Shown: piece by piece, positions 35,738-47,046 of the stretch | Position numbering within the stretch: the stretch's first letter is position 1 | How the letters are laid out: every line of letters begins with the position of its first letter | Assembly: GCA_020747065.1 (NCBI GenBank) | Contig: JAGMVK010000003.1 | Location: forward strand, 2,976,001-3,040,000 | Reading direction: 5' to 3' | From: Cadophora sp. MPI-SDFR-AT-0126 | Taxonomy: Eukaryota > Ascomycota > Leotiomycetes > Helotiales > Ploettnerulaceae | Length of the DNA stretch: 64,000 nt | The notes under the pieces: model-generated | Told to the model about the DNA's origin: nothing | Database searches by the model: none | Seen by the model: only the letters and a program-made list of their open reading frames with translations | Position numbers and translations under genes: made by a program

Positions 35738-37327
35738 CTAGGCCTCTTCGTTTTCCTGCATTTGATCTTCCTCACTCTCCGCTATCCCTTCAGCATCATC
35801 ATTGACTTCCTCCTCGTCAAGGACCTGAACCTTAGCCGATTCGGGACAGTCTGACTTGTAGTGTCCAAACTTTCCGCACCCATAACACTTCACCTGCGGG
35901 TCGCCAGAACCTCCCTGAGGTTTCTGCGTGCCCTCCCGACGCGGTAGGGTGGGAGTTGCGAAGGTCTGCGATGTTGAGTGGTGGTGGAAGGGAGCGTTGG
36001 GAGAAGAAGTAGGTTTAAGTACTGGTTGAGAAGTGGGTGGTCCGGAAGTCTTCCGAAAGGGGCCCGACCTGGCTGCCCTCCTGGGAGAGTCTGATTTACG
36101 GAGGCTGGCAAGAGACGGGTTGAGTTGTGCATTCCGTCGCCTATCAGCGTCAATTGAGATGAGATGGGTTACCATCGCCGTGTAGTCGTCTTGCCATAAG
36201 CTCTTGACTGACGTGGTGGCGGCACGAAGCTGGGGGGTGATTTTGAGCCACATGAAGAAGAACCATTCTGTACGGGCCACATTTCCTTGGATTGCGGTAT
36301 TCTGGAATCTCGCACGAAATTGGGCAAAGGTTTCGCGTGCGTGATCTGGTTCTTGCATATTCATATCGAAGAACTTAGTACGAGCCTCGTAGGCTTCATT
36401 TCCAGTAAGGAAGTAGGTCTCCAGTAAAGAAATCATTTCCTGGGCTGTCCGGAACGTATCAGTTTCGGACAGGTATTGAGGCTCTAGGTAAGAGCGGGCT
36501 AGGCCAGTGGTCGATCCCCACACTAAAGCTCGCTGTGCTCGAGCGTCTGGGTAGAGACTCGCGTTGACCTCTAATCGATCTTTAACTGAAGCTTTCCATT
36601 GCTTGAACGTCGGGTCGGTTCCTTCGTCCAAGGGAGAGATCTTTTCTGTGAGCTGTACCTTAGGTCCCCGAGGGGCATCCGATTCCGCCCCGTATGTGGT
36701 AAGGGGGGTATTTTCTGGCTCAAACGGGGTACGTCCACTCTGACCTGTGGATTCGTCTCTTTCCGTTGATCGAATAATCGGCGGCACGGTTCCAAGGGGA
36801 ATCGAGGTAGGATTGGCGGGGGGTGCTACTGGCGTGGCTCGAGCGGAAATTAGCAATTGCTCGATACGAGCCAAGGAGGCCTCTTGAGCACGATTTCGAT
36901 TCTCCATGGATTGGATAATTCCTCTCAACACGTCTGGGTCGCTGAAGTCTCTCTCATCTCGGTTTGCGCGACCTTTGCCTTTGTTGCCTCGAGTCCTGCG
37001 GCCAGAAAGGCTTCCGGCTGGAGTTGGAGAGTTGAGAGTGTTGTCAGTGGCTCCGCTAGACGGACCTGCCGTGTTAGTGGTATCCATGATAGGAATAGGA
37101 GAAGATTCGGGCGTGATTCGGGTCAGTCCCGAAATAGGGGTTCCAGGAGTGTTGAGGGGACACTTCGCAATTTCCCAGCAAGGGATATTAGCATTAGGGT
37201 AGTTTTTGTACGCCGCAACTCCATAGGCGGTGGGAGTTGCGCGGTTGCGTTCCGAAGGGGAACGAAGGTAGTTTAAGAGAGTTTCGTAAACTTGAGGGTT
37301 CCGGTAGCAGTAGTTGCGATACCTCAA
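35738..37327 (-). CDS. Gypsy Gag with zinc knuckle
   Basis: The open frame covers 529 codons. The first in-frame ATG is at 37087, giving 449 residues; the upstream 80 codons begin with TTG and may be non-coding or reached by splicing. The centre holds a capsid-like region with FKQWKASVKDRLEVN and the retrotransposon-gag pattern of conserved Trp and Leu. A single CCHC knuckle (CYGCGKFGHYKSDC) lies at about 35843-35889 and is followed by an acidic tail. Pol follows in the -1 frame after an overlap, with the gag stop at 35738. Confidence 0.9.
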   Translation of the reverse strand: MRYRNYCYRNPQVYETLLNYLRSPSERNRATPTAYGVAAYKNYPNANIPCWEIAKCPLNTPGTPISGLTRITPESSPIPIMDTTNTAGPSSGATDNTLNSPTPAGSLSGRRTRGNKGKGRANRDERDFSDPDVLRGIIQSMENRNRAQEASLARIEQLLISARATPVAPPANPTSIPLGTVPPIIRSTERDESTGQSGRTPFEPENTPLTTYGAESDAPRGPKVQLTEKISPLDEGTDPTFKQWKASVKDRLEVNASLYPDARAQRALVWGSTTGLARSYLEPQYLSETDTFRTAQEMISLLETYFLTGNEAYEARTKFFDMNMQEPDHARETFAQFRARFQNTAIQGNVARTEWFFFMWLKITPQLRAATTSVKSLWQDDYTAMVTHLISIDADRRRNAQLNPSLASLRKSDSPRRAARSGPFRKTSGPPTSQPVLKPTSSPNAPFHHHSTSQTFATPTLPRREGTQKPQGGSGDPQVKCYGCGKFGHYKSDCPESAKVQVLDEEEVNDDAEGIAESEEDQMQENEEA

Positions 37328-37583
37328 ATTTGTCCACAGCGGCCTCTGTGCGGAGGGGGTTATTTGGAGTCTCTGTCAATGAAGACTACTCCACTCTGAT
37401 TATACTGATTTGCGACGAGCAGAACCAAACCCTGGTTCATCAGTTCGTTCAGGAGATCTCTGGAATCCTGACTCTTCGAGGATAGCAATCGGGGGCGATT
37501 CGGATAAGAATCGGTCGACTGTATCTTCTGGGTGGTGGGATATTATATAGGCCGTCCCCGGCGGGAGTGACCTTCTTGTTTAA

Positions 37584-37805
37584 TGTAACGACGCAATATT
37601 ACTAAGTGCAGTATCAAGTATGGGAGCAAGAGGGTAGGCAAATAGTAATATTATAGGTCTGGTACGAAGGAAACAAGAAGGTAAGGAGCCCTCACAGGAG
37701 GAGCGGTCCTATATATACACGAATCTGGTCCGGCTTCCGTCCGGTAATATTCCGGCTAAACCTGAGTACCCCTATTTCCAGCACTTCCGTCACTTCAACG
37801 TTACA
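37584..37805 (-). repeat. 5' LTR of intact Gypsy (222 bp)
   Basis: It is identical by eye to 30045-30266. The base after the LTR on the coding strand begins TTAAACAAGAAGG, not the TGG of a standard tRNA 3'-end primer site, so primer usage is not obvious. Confidence 0.95.
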
Positions 37806-37934
37806 ATCTTCGGCTTCAACTAGGAGATTTGCTACGCTTCTCTTACCCTTGGAATTAGTATTATCCGAGTTGAATATCACTGTATCCGATGCCGCAGGCG
37901 TATCAACATCTATATTATCTCTATATTCTGATAT
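37806..37934 (-). pseudogene. rfc3: RIP-killed rfc3 copy, N-terminal part
   Basis: Reading leftward, the segment encodes the short acidic N-terminal extension of fungal RFC3 (NIDVDTPAASD, then NSDNTNSKGKRS and LLVEAED) and stops at the Gypsy target duplication. The expected ATG at 37932-37934 reads ATA, a G-to-A change, so the start codon is lost. It joins the main part at 30044 once the element and one ATCTT are removed. Confidence 0.8.
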
Positions 37935-38036
37935 TTTAGCGTGTGTGAGAGCTTTATGGGAGTTATGCTAGTAGTTGATAGTTGTTTCGATTCGGGAGGG
38001 AGACGCGATTTTTGGCGTTATCGCGTTAAGTGGAAA

Positions 38037-38403
38037 TGTTACAACCTGAGGTTGCAATAGGTGGCATGGCCCTGAGGCTCGGTAGGAGACACGACTCGCA
38101 AGGGACTAGCACTGCACAGAGAAGCTATAATCACGTGATAAGTCACGGGATAAATTATCTAGACTTCTTAAGTTTAGGTAATAATTTAAATAATTTAAAT
38201 AATTTAATATAATAAGGGTTTTATATAAGTAAATAGTATTTCTTACCTTAGATAAAAGCCTTGTATTTAACTTAAATAAAGTATTTTTATATTATACTTA
38301 ATAATTTACAATAGTTATCTATCTTAATTAGTAATAGCGTCCCTACCTACTAACCTACTAACCTTCGCACTCTCGAGTAATACTAGCTTAATTATACGTT
38401 ATA
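38037..38403 (+). repeat. 5' LTR (367 bp) of RIP-killed chromovirus
   Basis: It starts TGTTACAACCTGAGG and ends in TTATA, a RIP variant of TTACA. It pairs with 44295-44661 and, inverted, with the solo LTR at 15078-15445. Confidence 0.92.
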
Positions 38404-41400
38404 CTTTAAGCACTAATACTAACGGGTACCGGCGCACGCGTTAGATCAAGAATATCTTCTGTTTCTAGGAGTACTCGCGGTACGCCCGCCTTATTAGCTA
38501 GTAAGGAAACTGTTACTCTAATAAAAACATAAGCCCTTATAGGGGAAATTAATAAGAACCTTAAGTATAAAAGTATTGAACCCTTTAATAGCGAGAGAAA
38601 CCGCTTTTATAAGTTTCTTTTGTAACTTCAGTTCTATATTAAATTTAATAGAGAATAGTTTAGGTCTAAGATAGAGTAGGTCTTATAAGCTATAACTCTT
38701 CTTAAAGAAAAGGCTATGAATTAAATTAAGGGGTTCTTAGAAGATTACTTCTTATAGAGCGATAAGGATAGTATTATTAATAAACGAAAAGCTAAGGATA
38801 CTACTATTAAAATTTTTAGTACTGAAGAAGAATTTATTATAGAAATTAAGGCGAATTTCAGGATTATAAATAAAAGGAGGGAGGTAGAAAGAGCTATAGA
38901 ATCCCTTAAGTAGAAGAGGTCAGCTATTACGTATACTTAGGACTTCTAACGCTATTCCACTTATATAGAATAGAGTAACGAAGTACTTAATTACGCCTAC
39001 TAGAAGGGGCTTAAGGACTTTATTAAGGATAAGTTTCTCTAATATAGTAGTACTATTAATAACCTTAAGTAACTTATAGAGACTGCGTGTAAAATTAATA
39101 ATAATTAGTATAAGTATAGTATAGAAAAGAAAGGGAAGTATAACTTAAACTATTAATAAATAGGGGAAAGTAGATATAAGAGAAATAATAACTTATATAA
39201 ATAGAATTATAAGGACTTTATAGAACTCAATACTACTTATAGAAAAGAATTATTACTATAATAATAGAATAAATACTTGTAAGATCAGACTTATTTTAAT
39301 TACAAAAAATTAGGCTATATAGCCCGAAACTATAAAAGCAGGGGGAAAAGGTCCTAAGAATACTTACTAGGGAAACAACTTAACGCTACTATCTAAGGCT
39401 AGGGGGGCTATAATAGACTAATAATACTATATACTATATAAGTATAGGAAGATATAGTAGAAGAACTAGCCTAAGTAACCTAAGCGCTCTAACTTAATAA
39501 GAGTAAAGTAAGGGAGGAGAGCAAGAGTAAGGACTTAGATAAAGTATCCCTATCTAAAGTATTAGAAATATTATTAGAAGACCGCCTTATTTATAATATA
39601 ACTAGCGAAGTAAAACTAGTCTGGGAAGCTAGCGTAAAGGCAGACGCTCTCTATAACTAAGATTACGAAGTAATTAAAGAGTAGTACTCTATATAGTAAG
39701 AAGTAGAAGAAGCTATTTAGTATTAGAAGGCTAAGAAAGATATATACACGAAGTATATAATGCGAATCTATATTATTATTTGTAGATATAAGGAGAGTTA
39801 CGCTGAAACTAATGCTATAGTCTGCTGAAGCTAATAAAATATTAAGGTATTTATGTAGAATATAGAATTTATACCTTAATTATAAGCTAAGCTTATAATT
39901 TGCAGAGAAGAATAAAATAATTGTGAAGGGAAGATATATAAGTTTTAAAGAGCTAGAGATATAACAGAGATTAATTACCCTTAATATATAGAACTTATAT
40001 AGTTGTTTTATTAGAACTATATATAGATTATTTACTACTCTAGTAAGATTAATAGGGACTACTAGCTATAACGTAAAGGACTAATTTTCTTTAATAATAA
40101 AGAGCTACTTCTCTCTATTAGGGAACTACTAATAGTACTTAAGCCTTTAAAAAACTAGGAGATCTTATTAATAATAAGCTACTAATAAGTGTTTATAAAG
40201 AGCTTAGGACCTTATATAATAGAGAATTATATATAATAGGAAGAGGATAGTAACTCTTCTTAACTATCTATATTAATAGGTGAATACTTAGAGCTATAGT
40301 AGACTCTAGAGTAATAAGTAACTTTATAGATTAATAGATAGTCTTAAACTACGGGTTTAAACTAGTTAAAAAGAAACGCTTATATTATTTATTTACACTA
40401 GATAAGGACGTAATTAGGTCCTTAAACAGATAAGTAACCCTTTAGATTAATTAACTAATTATAAAGATATTACGAGGATATACTAAAGATATTGAATTTA
40501 ATATTACTAGCTTAGGGACTTATAAGCTAGTACTCGGTATACTATAGCTATTACTTTATAACTCTACTATAGACTAGTAGAAGGAATGAATTACTTTAGA
40601 CTATTACTAGTACAGAAGCAATTATATAGTACTCGATTAAGGTATAGATACCTTAAAGTAAGAAGAGCTATATACTACTCTCTTAACTATTAAGGACCTC
40701 GCCTAGGCCTTTGCGCTAAAGTAAATATTAGCGGCGTATAAGGAATATAAGTCGCTATTCCTTAAAGGACCTAAGAATAAAGTCTTTCTAGAGTACTAAT
40801 TATAAGATTATAAGATACTCCTAGAATTAGGAAAGACGCTTAGCTTTAGATTAATATACTAATAATCTATAGTAAAGCTATAATACTTGAAAAAGTATAT
40901 TAATAAGAACTTAGCTAAGGGATTTATACAATTATTTACTTCATTTACTACTAGCTCAATATTATTTATCTCTAAGAAAGACGGGAAATTCTGCTTATAT
41001 ATTAATTACTGTATACTTAATAGTATTGCTATTAAGGATTAGTATCTATTATCCTTAATTAATAAGTTATACAATTAATTATAAGGAGTAATTATATTTA
41101 TAACCCTAGATATAAAGGGCGCTTATAACTTTATTAAGATAAAGGAAGGCAAAGAATAGAAAATAGTATTTAAAATATATTATAGCCTATATAAATACTA
41201 AGTTATACTATTTAAGCTTATAAATGTACCTATATCCTATTAACAGATAATTAATAACTAATTACACGAATACCTTAATATTTTTATAATCACTTACTTA
41301 AATAATATACTTATTTACTCTAAGAATAAGACTAAGTATATTTAATATATAAGAAAGGTATTAATAAAGCTATAAGCTACTAAACTCCTCCTTAAACTAG

Positions 41401-44294
41401 AGAAGTGCGAATTTCATTAAGAGGAAACTTACTTCTTGGGATTTATTATAGAGAAACACGGAATCCGTATAGACCTAGCTAAAGTTAAGGCTATTCTAGT
41501 GTAGCCTAGACTAATAATAGTTATATAAGTATAATCCTTCCTAGGATTCACTAACTTTTATAGAAGGTTTATATATAACTACTTCGCAATAACTAAATTA
41601 CTTATAGATTTAATTAAGAAGGACTAAGACTTTTAGTAAATAGTAGAGGTATAAGCTGCTTTTAAGCTACTTAAGAAGCGCTTTACTAGTGCCTTAGTCC
41701 TAGCTATTTATAATCTGACATTAGAAATAGTTATAGAAACCGATATATCAGACTTTACCCTTAGGGCTTGCCTAAGCTAGAAATATAATAGGAAATTATA
41801 ACTTATTGCGTACTACTTGCGGATATTCTTACTTATAGAGCTTAATTATAATATATATAATAAGGAATTACTAGCTATAGTAGCTGCTTATAAGTAATAG
41901 CGTTACTACTTAGAGGGAGCAAAATATATAATCTAAGTGTAGATAGATTATAAGAACCTTATATCCTTTATTATAATTAAGATACTAAATAAATAATAAG
42001 TTAGGTAGTTAGAGGAGCTATTTATACTAAAACTTAATATTATATATTAAAAGGAATTAGAAAACGTAAGAGCTGATACCCTTAGTAAATAATAAGACTA
42101 CTTGAGTAAACCTATAGAGAGATCTCAAGCGATACTTAAGGAAGGAGTTAATAGTCTAGAGTATAATTATAAGCTTCTTACTACCCTTATAGTAATAGAA
42201 GATAACGCGCTTATATAATGAATTAGGAAAGCGTACCTGGACGATAAGTGCGCCTCGCGAGTACTAATATTATAAACATAAGACTTTTTTACAGATAATA
42301 ATAGTATCCTACGATTTAAAGGTCTTATATATATCTTAGCTAGATTAAGGCGATAGTTTATAGTAGAATAGTACTCGCTACTAGCCTACGGATACTAAGA
42401 AATTACAAGGACCTTTAAAAGAATAGCTAGGGACTATTACTTCCTAGGAATAAGGAAGTATATTAAAACAGTTATTAGGGAATATAATCTATATAATAGG
42501 AGTAAGTTAAATAGATACACACTTTATAAGCTACTCTAATTATTCCTAATACTAGAAAGAGTATAGGAGTCCGTAGCGTTCGATTTTATTATTAAGTTAC
42601 CCTTATCTAGGGAACTAATAATAAAGATAGTATTTAATACTATATAGGTTATAATAGACTAACTTACTAAATATAGGTACTTTATCTTATATAAGGAAGG
42701 AAGTAATACGTAGGAACTAGTGTATACGTTTCTTAAAGTTGTAGTAAGCTAATACGGGCTACTAAAGGAGATTATATTTGACTAAGATAAACTATTTACC
42801 TCTAAGTTCTGGATATTACTAATAAACTAGATAGAGCTAAACTATAAGATATTAATAGTCTTCTATTTATAAATAAACAAATAAATAGAAAGACTTAATT
42901 AATTATTGGAATAATACTTATGTAGCTATATTAATTAGGAATAAAGTAATTAGGTAGAACTCCTTTTACTTACTTAGTTTGCCCTTAATAGTGCAAAAAA
43001 TAAGACTACCTTAGTATTACCTTTCTTCGCTAACTATAGCTACGAACCTAAAGCTTATAGATAACTTAGGAAAGATAATATTAACGTATAGTAGTTAGTA
43101 GTACTCGCGGATAAACTCGAGGAACTGTAGTAATAATTATCTAGGGATATTAAGTTCTTAGGCCTAAGAACTGCGAAATATAGTAACTAAAAGCGAAGTA
43201 TAGGACCTCCGCTAAAAAAGGGGAATAAAGTATACTTATTATATAAATATATTAAAATAAAATAGCTAAGTATAAAATTGGACTATAAGAAACTTAGCTT
43301 ATTTAAGATCTTGAAAGAAGTAGGACTTATAAATTTCAAATTATAGCTACTCTAGAGATCTAAGCTATACTTAGTTTTTTATATATTATTACTAGAATTT
43401 ACTAAAGGGGTAATATTGCTAGTAATAAATAAGAAACTTTAACTTAAAAACAACTTAGATATATACGAAGTAGAGGAGCTACTTAATACTAGGATTACTA
43501 CTAAGGGTTAGTAAGAGTACTTTATTAAGTAGAAAGGGTACGGGAATAAAGAAAACTTATAGGAACTTATAAAAAACTTAAACTACCTAGACTTACTCTA
43601 ATAGTTCCGGTTAAAAACCTAGGCAAGCCCTAAGAAATACTATTATTAAGACCTAAAGTAGACTATATAGGATCTAAGGAGTTAAAATTAGCTAGTTACT
43701 CCGCTAGCGTAGGATCTAGGGGCTCCGGAACCCTACTAAGTAAAAAGGGCGTATTATTGCATTCCCTTACTAAATACTTCTTTTCCTTAGTAGCTTCTAA
43801 CTTATTTAGAGAATAGAGACCGCAGCGTAATATTTCAGTTACTTTAGTATAAAATAATTCCCTTTATTTATTTATTCAGGAAATTTTAGCCTACTAGGTA
43901 GATAATTACTTGATTAGCTACTACTAGTCCTGCTAAGCTTCCTCTTATATATAGAATAAGTTAGCCTCTGTTTATTCTAGCTTAAGCTAGTTACTCTTTA
44001 AAGGCCCTTATATATCACACTTAGTATTTCCCCTAGTACGGATATACTTAGTATAATAGTTAGAGTTAGAAGAAATAATGTAAATTCTTTAGGGATCCTT
44101 TTTATATTAAGAATAAGAAGGTATTTTAAAGCTATGATAAAGGATATAAGAAAGGAGGTTTTATTAATTTTATTTAAAACACTTATAGTAGCTAGGAGGT
44201 ATAATAGAAAGGAAGGATAGTTCAGAGGTAGGGATAACGTTTTTTAATTATATATCTAAGGGCGTAAGAACGTACTAAGATAGGGAGGGGATAG

Positions 44295-44661
44295 TGTTAT
44301 AACTTAAGGTTATAATAAGTAGTATAGTCCTAAGGCTCGGTAAGAAACACGACCTGCAAGGGACTAGTATTATATAAAGAAGCTATAATCATATAATAAG
44401 TTATAAAATAAATTATCTAAACTCCTTAAGTTTAGGTAATAATTTAAATAATTTAACTAATTTAATATAATAAGGGTTCTATATAAGTAAATAGTATTTC
44501 CTACCTTAAATAAAAGCTTTATACTTAACTTAAATAAAGTATCTTCATACTATACTTAGTAACTTGCAACGGTTATCTATCTTGATTAGTAATAGCGTCC
44601 CTACTCACTAACCTACCAACCTTCGCACTCTCGAGTAACACCAGCTCGATCGTACGTTACA
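44295..44661 (+). repeat. 3' LTR (367 bp) of RIP-killed chromovirus
   Basis: It runs from TGTTATAACTTAAGG to CGTACGTTACA. It carries many transitions in its first half but a well-preserved last 100 bp. Confidence 0.92.
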
Positions 44662-44880
44662 GGAAAGCCTTGGAGTTCAGGTATTCAGAACCAATCCCAT
44701 GTCTTCCTCCTCGTCGCCTGACTGACTAGTGTCTCTGGAAATCAACATCAACCCGAATATGAGACTACTATACTTCTAGTTCGCTCTGACAATTTCACCT
44801 CCACAACCTTGTACAGATGATTTCCATTCATTATAAACATTTTCTGGTGATCAGAAGTAGGAGTGAGTGCTGTGCACTTA

Positions 44881-46716
44881 ACGTCCCACCCCCCCTTTCC
44901 GACCACCCCCGCATTCCGACCACCCTCGCTTAACACACCGCTACTTTTACCTACTAACTTAAATAATTATTAACTCTCTTAATTCTTAATCGATTTTTTT
45001 AAAATTTAACATCTAAATTGTTCTTATTATAAAGCCCGAGTATACTAAATTTAACGTTATATATACGCTTACCGAAATCGCAAATAGCAAGTCCTTATAA
45101 AAAGCAGCGCTTAAATAAAGTATTTTAAAATCTACTTTTTATAATCGCAACACAACAACTTTATTATACTAAAAGGCCGCTAGTTATTTACAAAAGCTAC
45201 TTATAATAATAAAAATCGATTAGCGAATTAAGTACTTATTTAAAAGTCTCTTAACTATAAAATTACGTATACACAAATTAGAGTTTTTAAACAAAAGCTT
45301 CTAGCTTTTTAAAAAGACTACTTACTACTCGGAAAACGTTAGATATTACGATTTCTAACACGCAATCTTATTTTAAAAACAAAAAAGCAGATATCCGTTG
45401 ATTCTGTACGTATTAATTACACTTATTCCGAAGTTATTAAACCTTAGTTCTAAAAACTAGAAATCCCGATTATTAAAGCTATTCCACCTAGCTAACAATA
45501 GAATATAAATAAAACTAGTATTATAGAAAGCTATAGTTTTAATAGATTTATTATAAAGCACACTAGAAAGCGTAAAGTTTAAAAAAAAAAAACTAAGTTC
45601 ACGTGTTTAAATATTAATTTTTAAATATATCTCTATAATTAAAGCTTTAATAAACTCTATTATAGTTTATAAAAAAAAATCGGTGTAGCAATAATAGTTT
45701 CTGTTTTAATTAAACGTATTCAATAAATAGCACTTTATTACAACTAATAATAAGTAAACGACTAATATTACAGCTTTTAAGTAGTTAAAGAAAGTGTTTA
45801 TCTCTTAAATAGAACCACGTGATTATTTAGTAAAACTCCCTATTTTAAACGGTTATAAAAGCTACGAAATTATAAAATTCTTTTAAAAGTGCTTTAAGTA
45901 TAATATATACCTTTTATTTTTACTTATATATATATTATACGTTTTATAACCTTTAGATTTAATAATCTTTTCTATACTTAAACGTACTTACCGGAATAAG
46001 TTACAAAAGTTAAGTTTATTACTTGATTTTATACTAATTAGTAAGTGTAATTTCCTTGTTTACTACTAAAAGGCACGTTAAGAAAGTATTACTTCTTCTA
46101 ATATTAAAGCTAGATAGAAAACTAATAAATTATAGCTAGTATTTATAACTAAACTTTTAATAAGCTTATTACTATTAGAAAATAGTAATCAATTAATAAG
46201 TCTACTTTTTTAAGTGTTTTAAAAAGTACTAATACTATCCTCGGAAACTTCTAGTACTTTAATTCAATTATTTACTTTAAAAGCTAGAAAAGATATTTAC
46301 TTATAAATACGTATTTTAGTAATAAGATTATATAATTAACTTCTAATATAACGCTTACTTTTTAAAAAGATTATAAAAAGAATTAATAAAAAGGACTATA
46401 AATTAAAGAAAATAAATATAAAAATTAAAAAATTAGAAAAATAATTAAAATAATATTAAAGCTAAAAAAAAAAAGAAAAGTCTAGACTAATCTAAATTCC
46501 AAGTTTATAATAACACATGCTATTTAAAAGGCTTAAATCACTACTAAAGATCATCAGATTATACTTATAATATCAAAATTTAAAAAAGATTCAGATTCTA
46601 TAGTTTTATATATAAAAGTTAAGGTAATATAAAGTTATTAAGTCTTAAATAGGTGGTGCTGGAATTAAGCGAGGTAGTCGGAATAGGGGGGTAGTCGGAA
46701 AGGGGGGGTGAGACGT
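44881..46716 (+). mobile_element. Full-length Fot1/pogo-type transposon, RIP-killed
   Basis: The 1,836-bp element begins ACGTCCCACCCCCCCTTTCC and ends with the inverted copy GGGGTGAGACGT. The terminal inverted repeats are about 50 bp and it is flanked by TA (44879-44880 and 46717-46718). The plus strand carries a stop-riddled transposase. An N-terminal pogo-like helix-turn-helix region (ANSKSL-x-KAAL) lies near 45085, and a DDE-superfamily core lies near 45840-46080. That core resembles the family's DGH-SH, LPPHTSH and LQPLD motifs, with PLDLIIFSILKR-like sequence. Size, TA target and ACGT termini fit Fot1/pogo. Confidence 0.87.
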
Positions 46717-47046
46717 TATATGCTACGAACGGAGTTACGGAATCATTGAAGGTCTTCAAGGTGCTCATTGTCCGCATGGGGACTCTACCTCAAGACAGCT
46801 TCTTGGTTGAGTAGGTATACTTTGTTCTGCTCGTGGCTAGCTATGCCTAAAAATGAAAGAACATTTCAAGTCAAGCTAATGATATTGTCTCAAGCCCCCA
46901 AACACACTCCAAAGGTCCCAGATGCACCGCGTACGAGCTTTAGTAGACCACGACGTGTGCCTTCTCAAGTACTATACGCCTTTTTGGGTCAGTCAATGGA
47001 TACTTGACGAGTGCAGCAGACATCGCATATGCAACGGTTTGATCCG
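46717..47046. other. Spacer between transposon and coiled-coil gene
   Basis: Balanced composition resumes immediately after the transposon. No gene was recognised; it is the 3' flank of the leftward gene. Confidence 0.4.

Larger units (their letters stand above)
30045..37805 (-). mobile_element. Intact Ty3/Gypsy chromovirus with identical LTRs and an antisense extra gene
   Basis: The 7,761-bp element has 222-bp LTRs at both ends that I find identical by eye, running from TGTAACG to CGTTACA. ATCTT is duplicated on both sides (30040-30044 and 37806-37810). Going leftward it carries a leader of about 250 bp, gag, pol with all enzymatic domains and a C-terminal chromodomain, then a 1.5-kb 3' region that holds a spliced gene on the opposite strand. 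A purine tract (reverse complement of 30267-30280) precedes the 3' LTR. Frames are open and composition is normal, so the insertion is young and not RIP-mutated. The host sequence is a RIP-killed rfc3 copy. Confidence 0.95.
38037..44661 (+). mobile_element. Full-length RIP-killed Ty3/Gypsy chromovirus
   Basis: The 6,625-bp element has 367-bp LTRs and a GGAAA duplication on both sides (38032-38036 and 44662-44666). On the plus strand, a degraded Gag knuckle with Cys turned to Tyr lies near 39290-39345 (YFNYKKLGYIARNY). The reverse-transcriptase box near 41292-41330 reads TYLNNILIYS, with both catalytic Asp changed to Asn. A chromodomain (EVEELLNTRITT then YFIK-x-KGYGN) lies near 43470-43560. 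A purine tract, TAGGGAGGGGATAG, precedes the 3' LTR. Stops are frequent and RIP-typed. It sits just upstream of the rfc3 pseudogene start. Confidence 0.93.
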
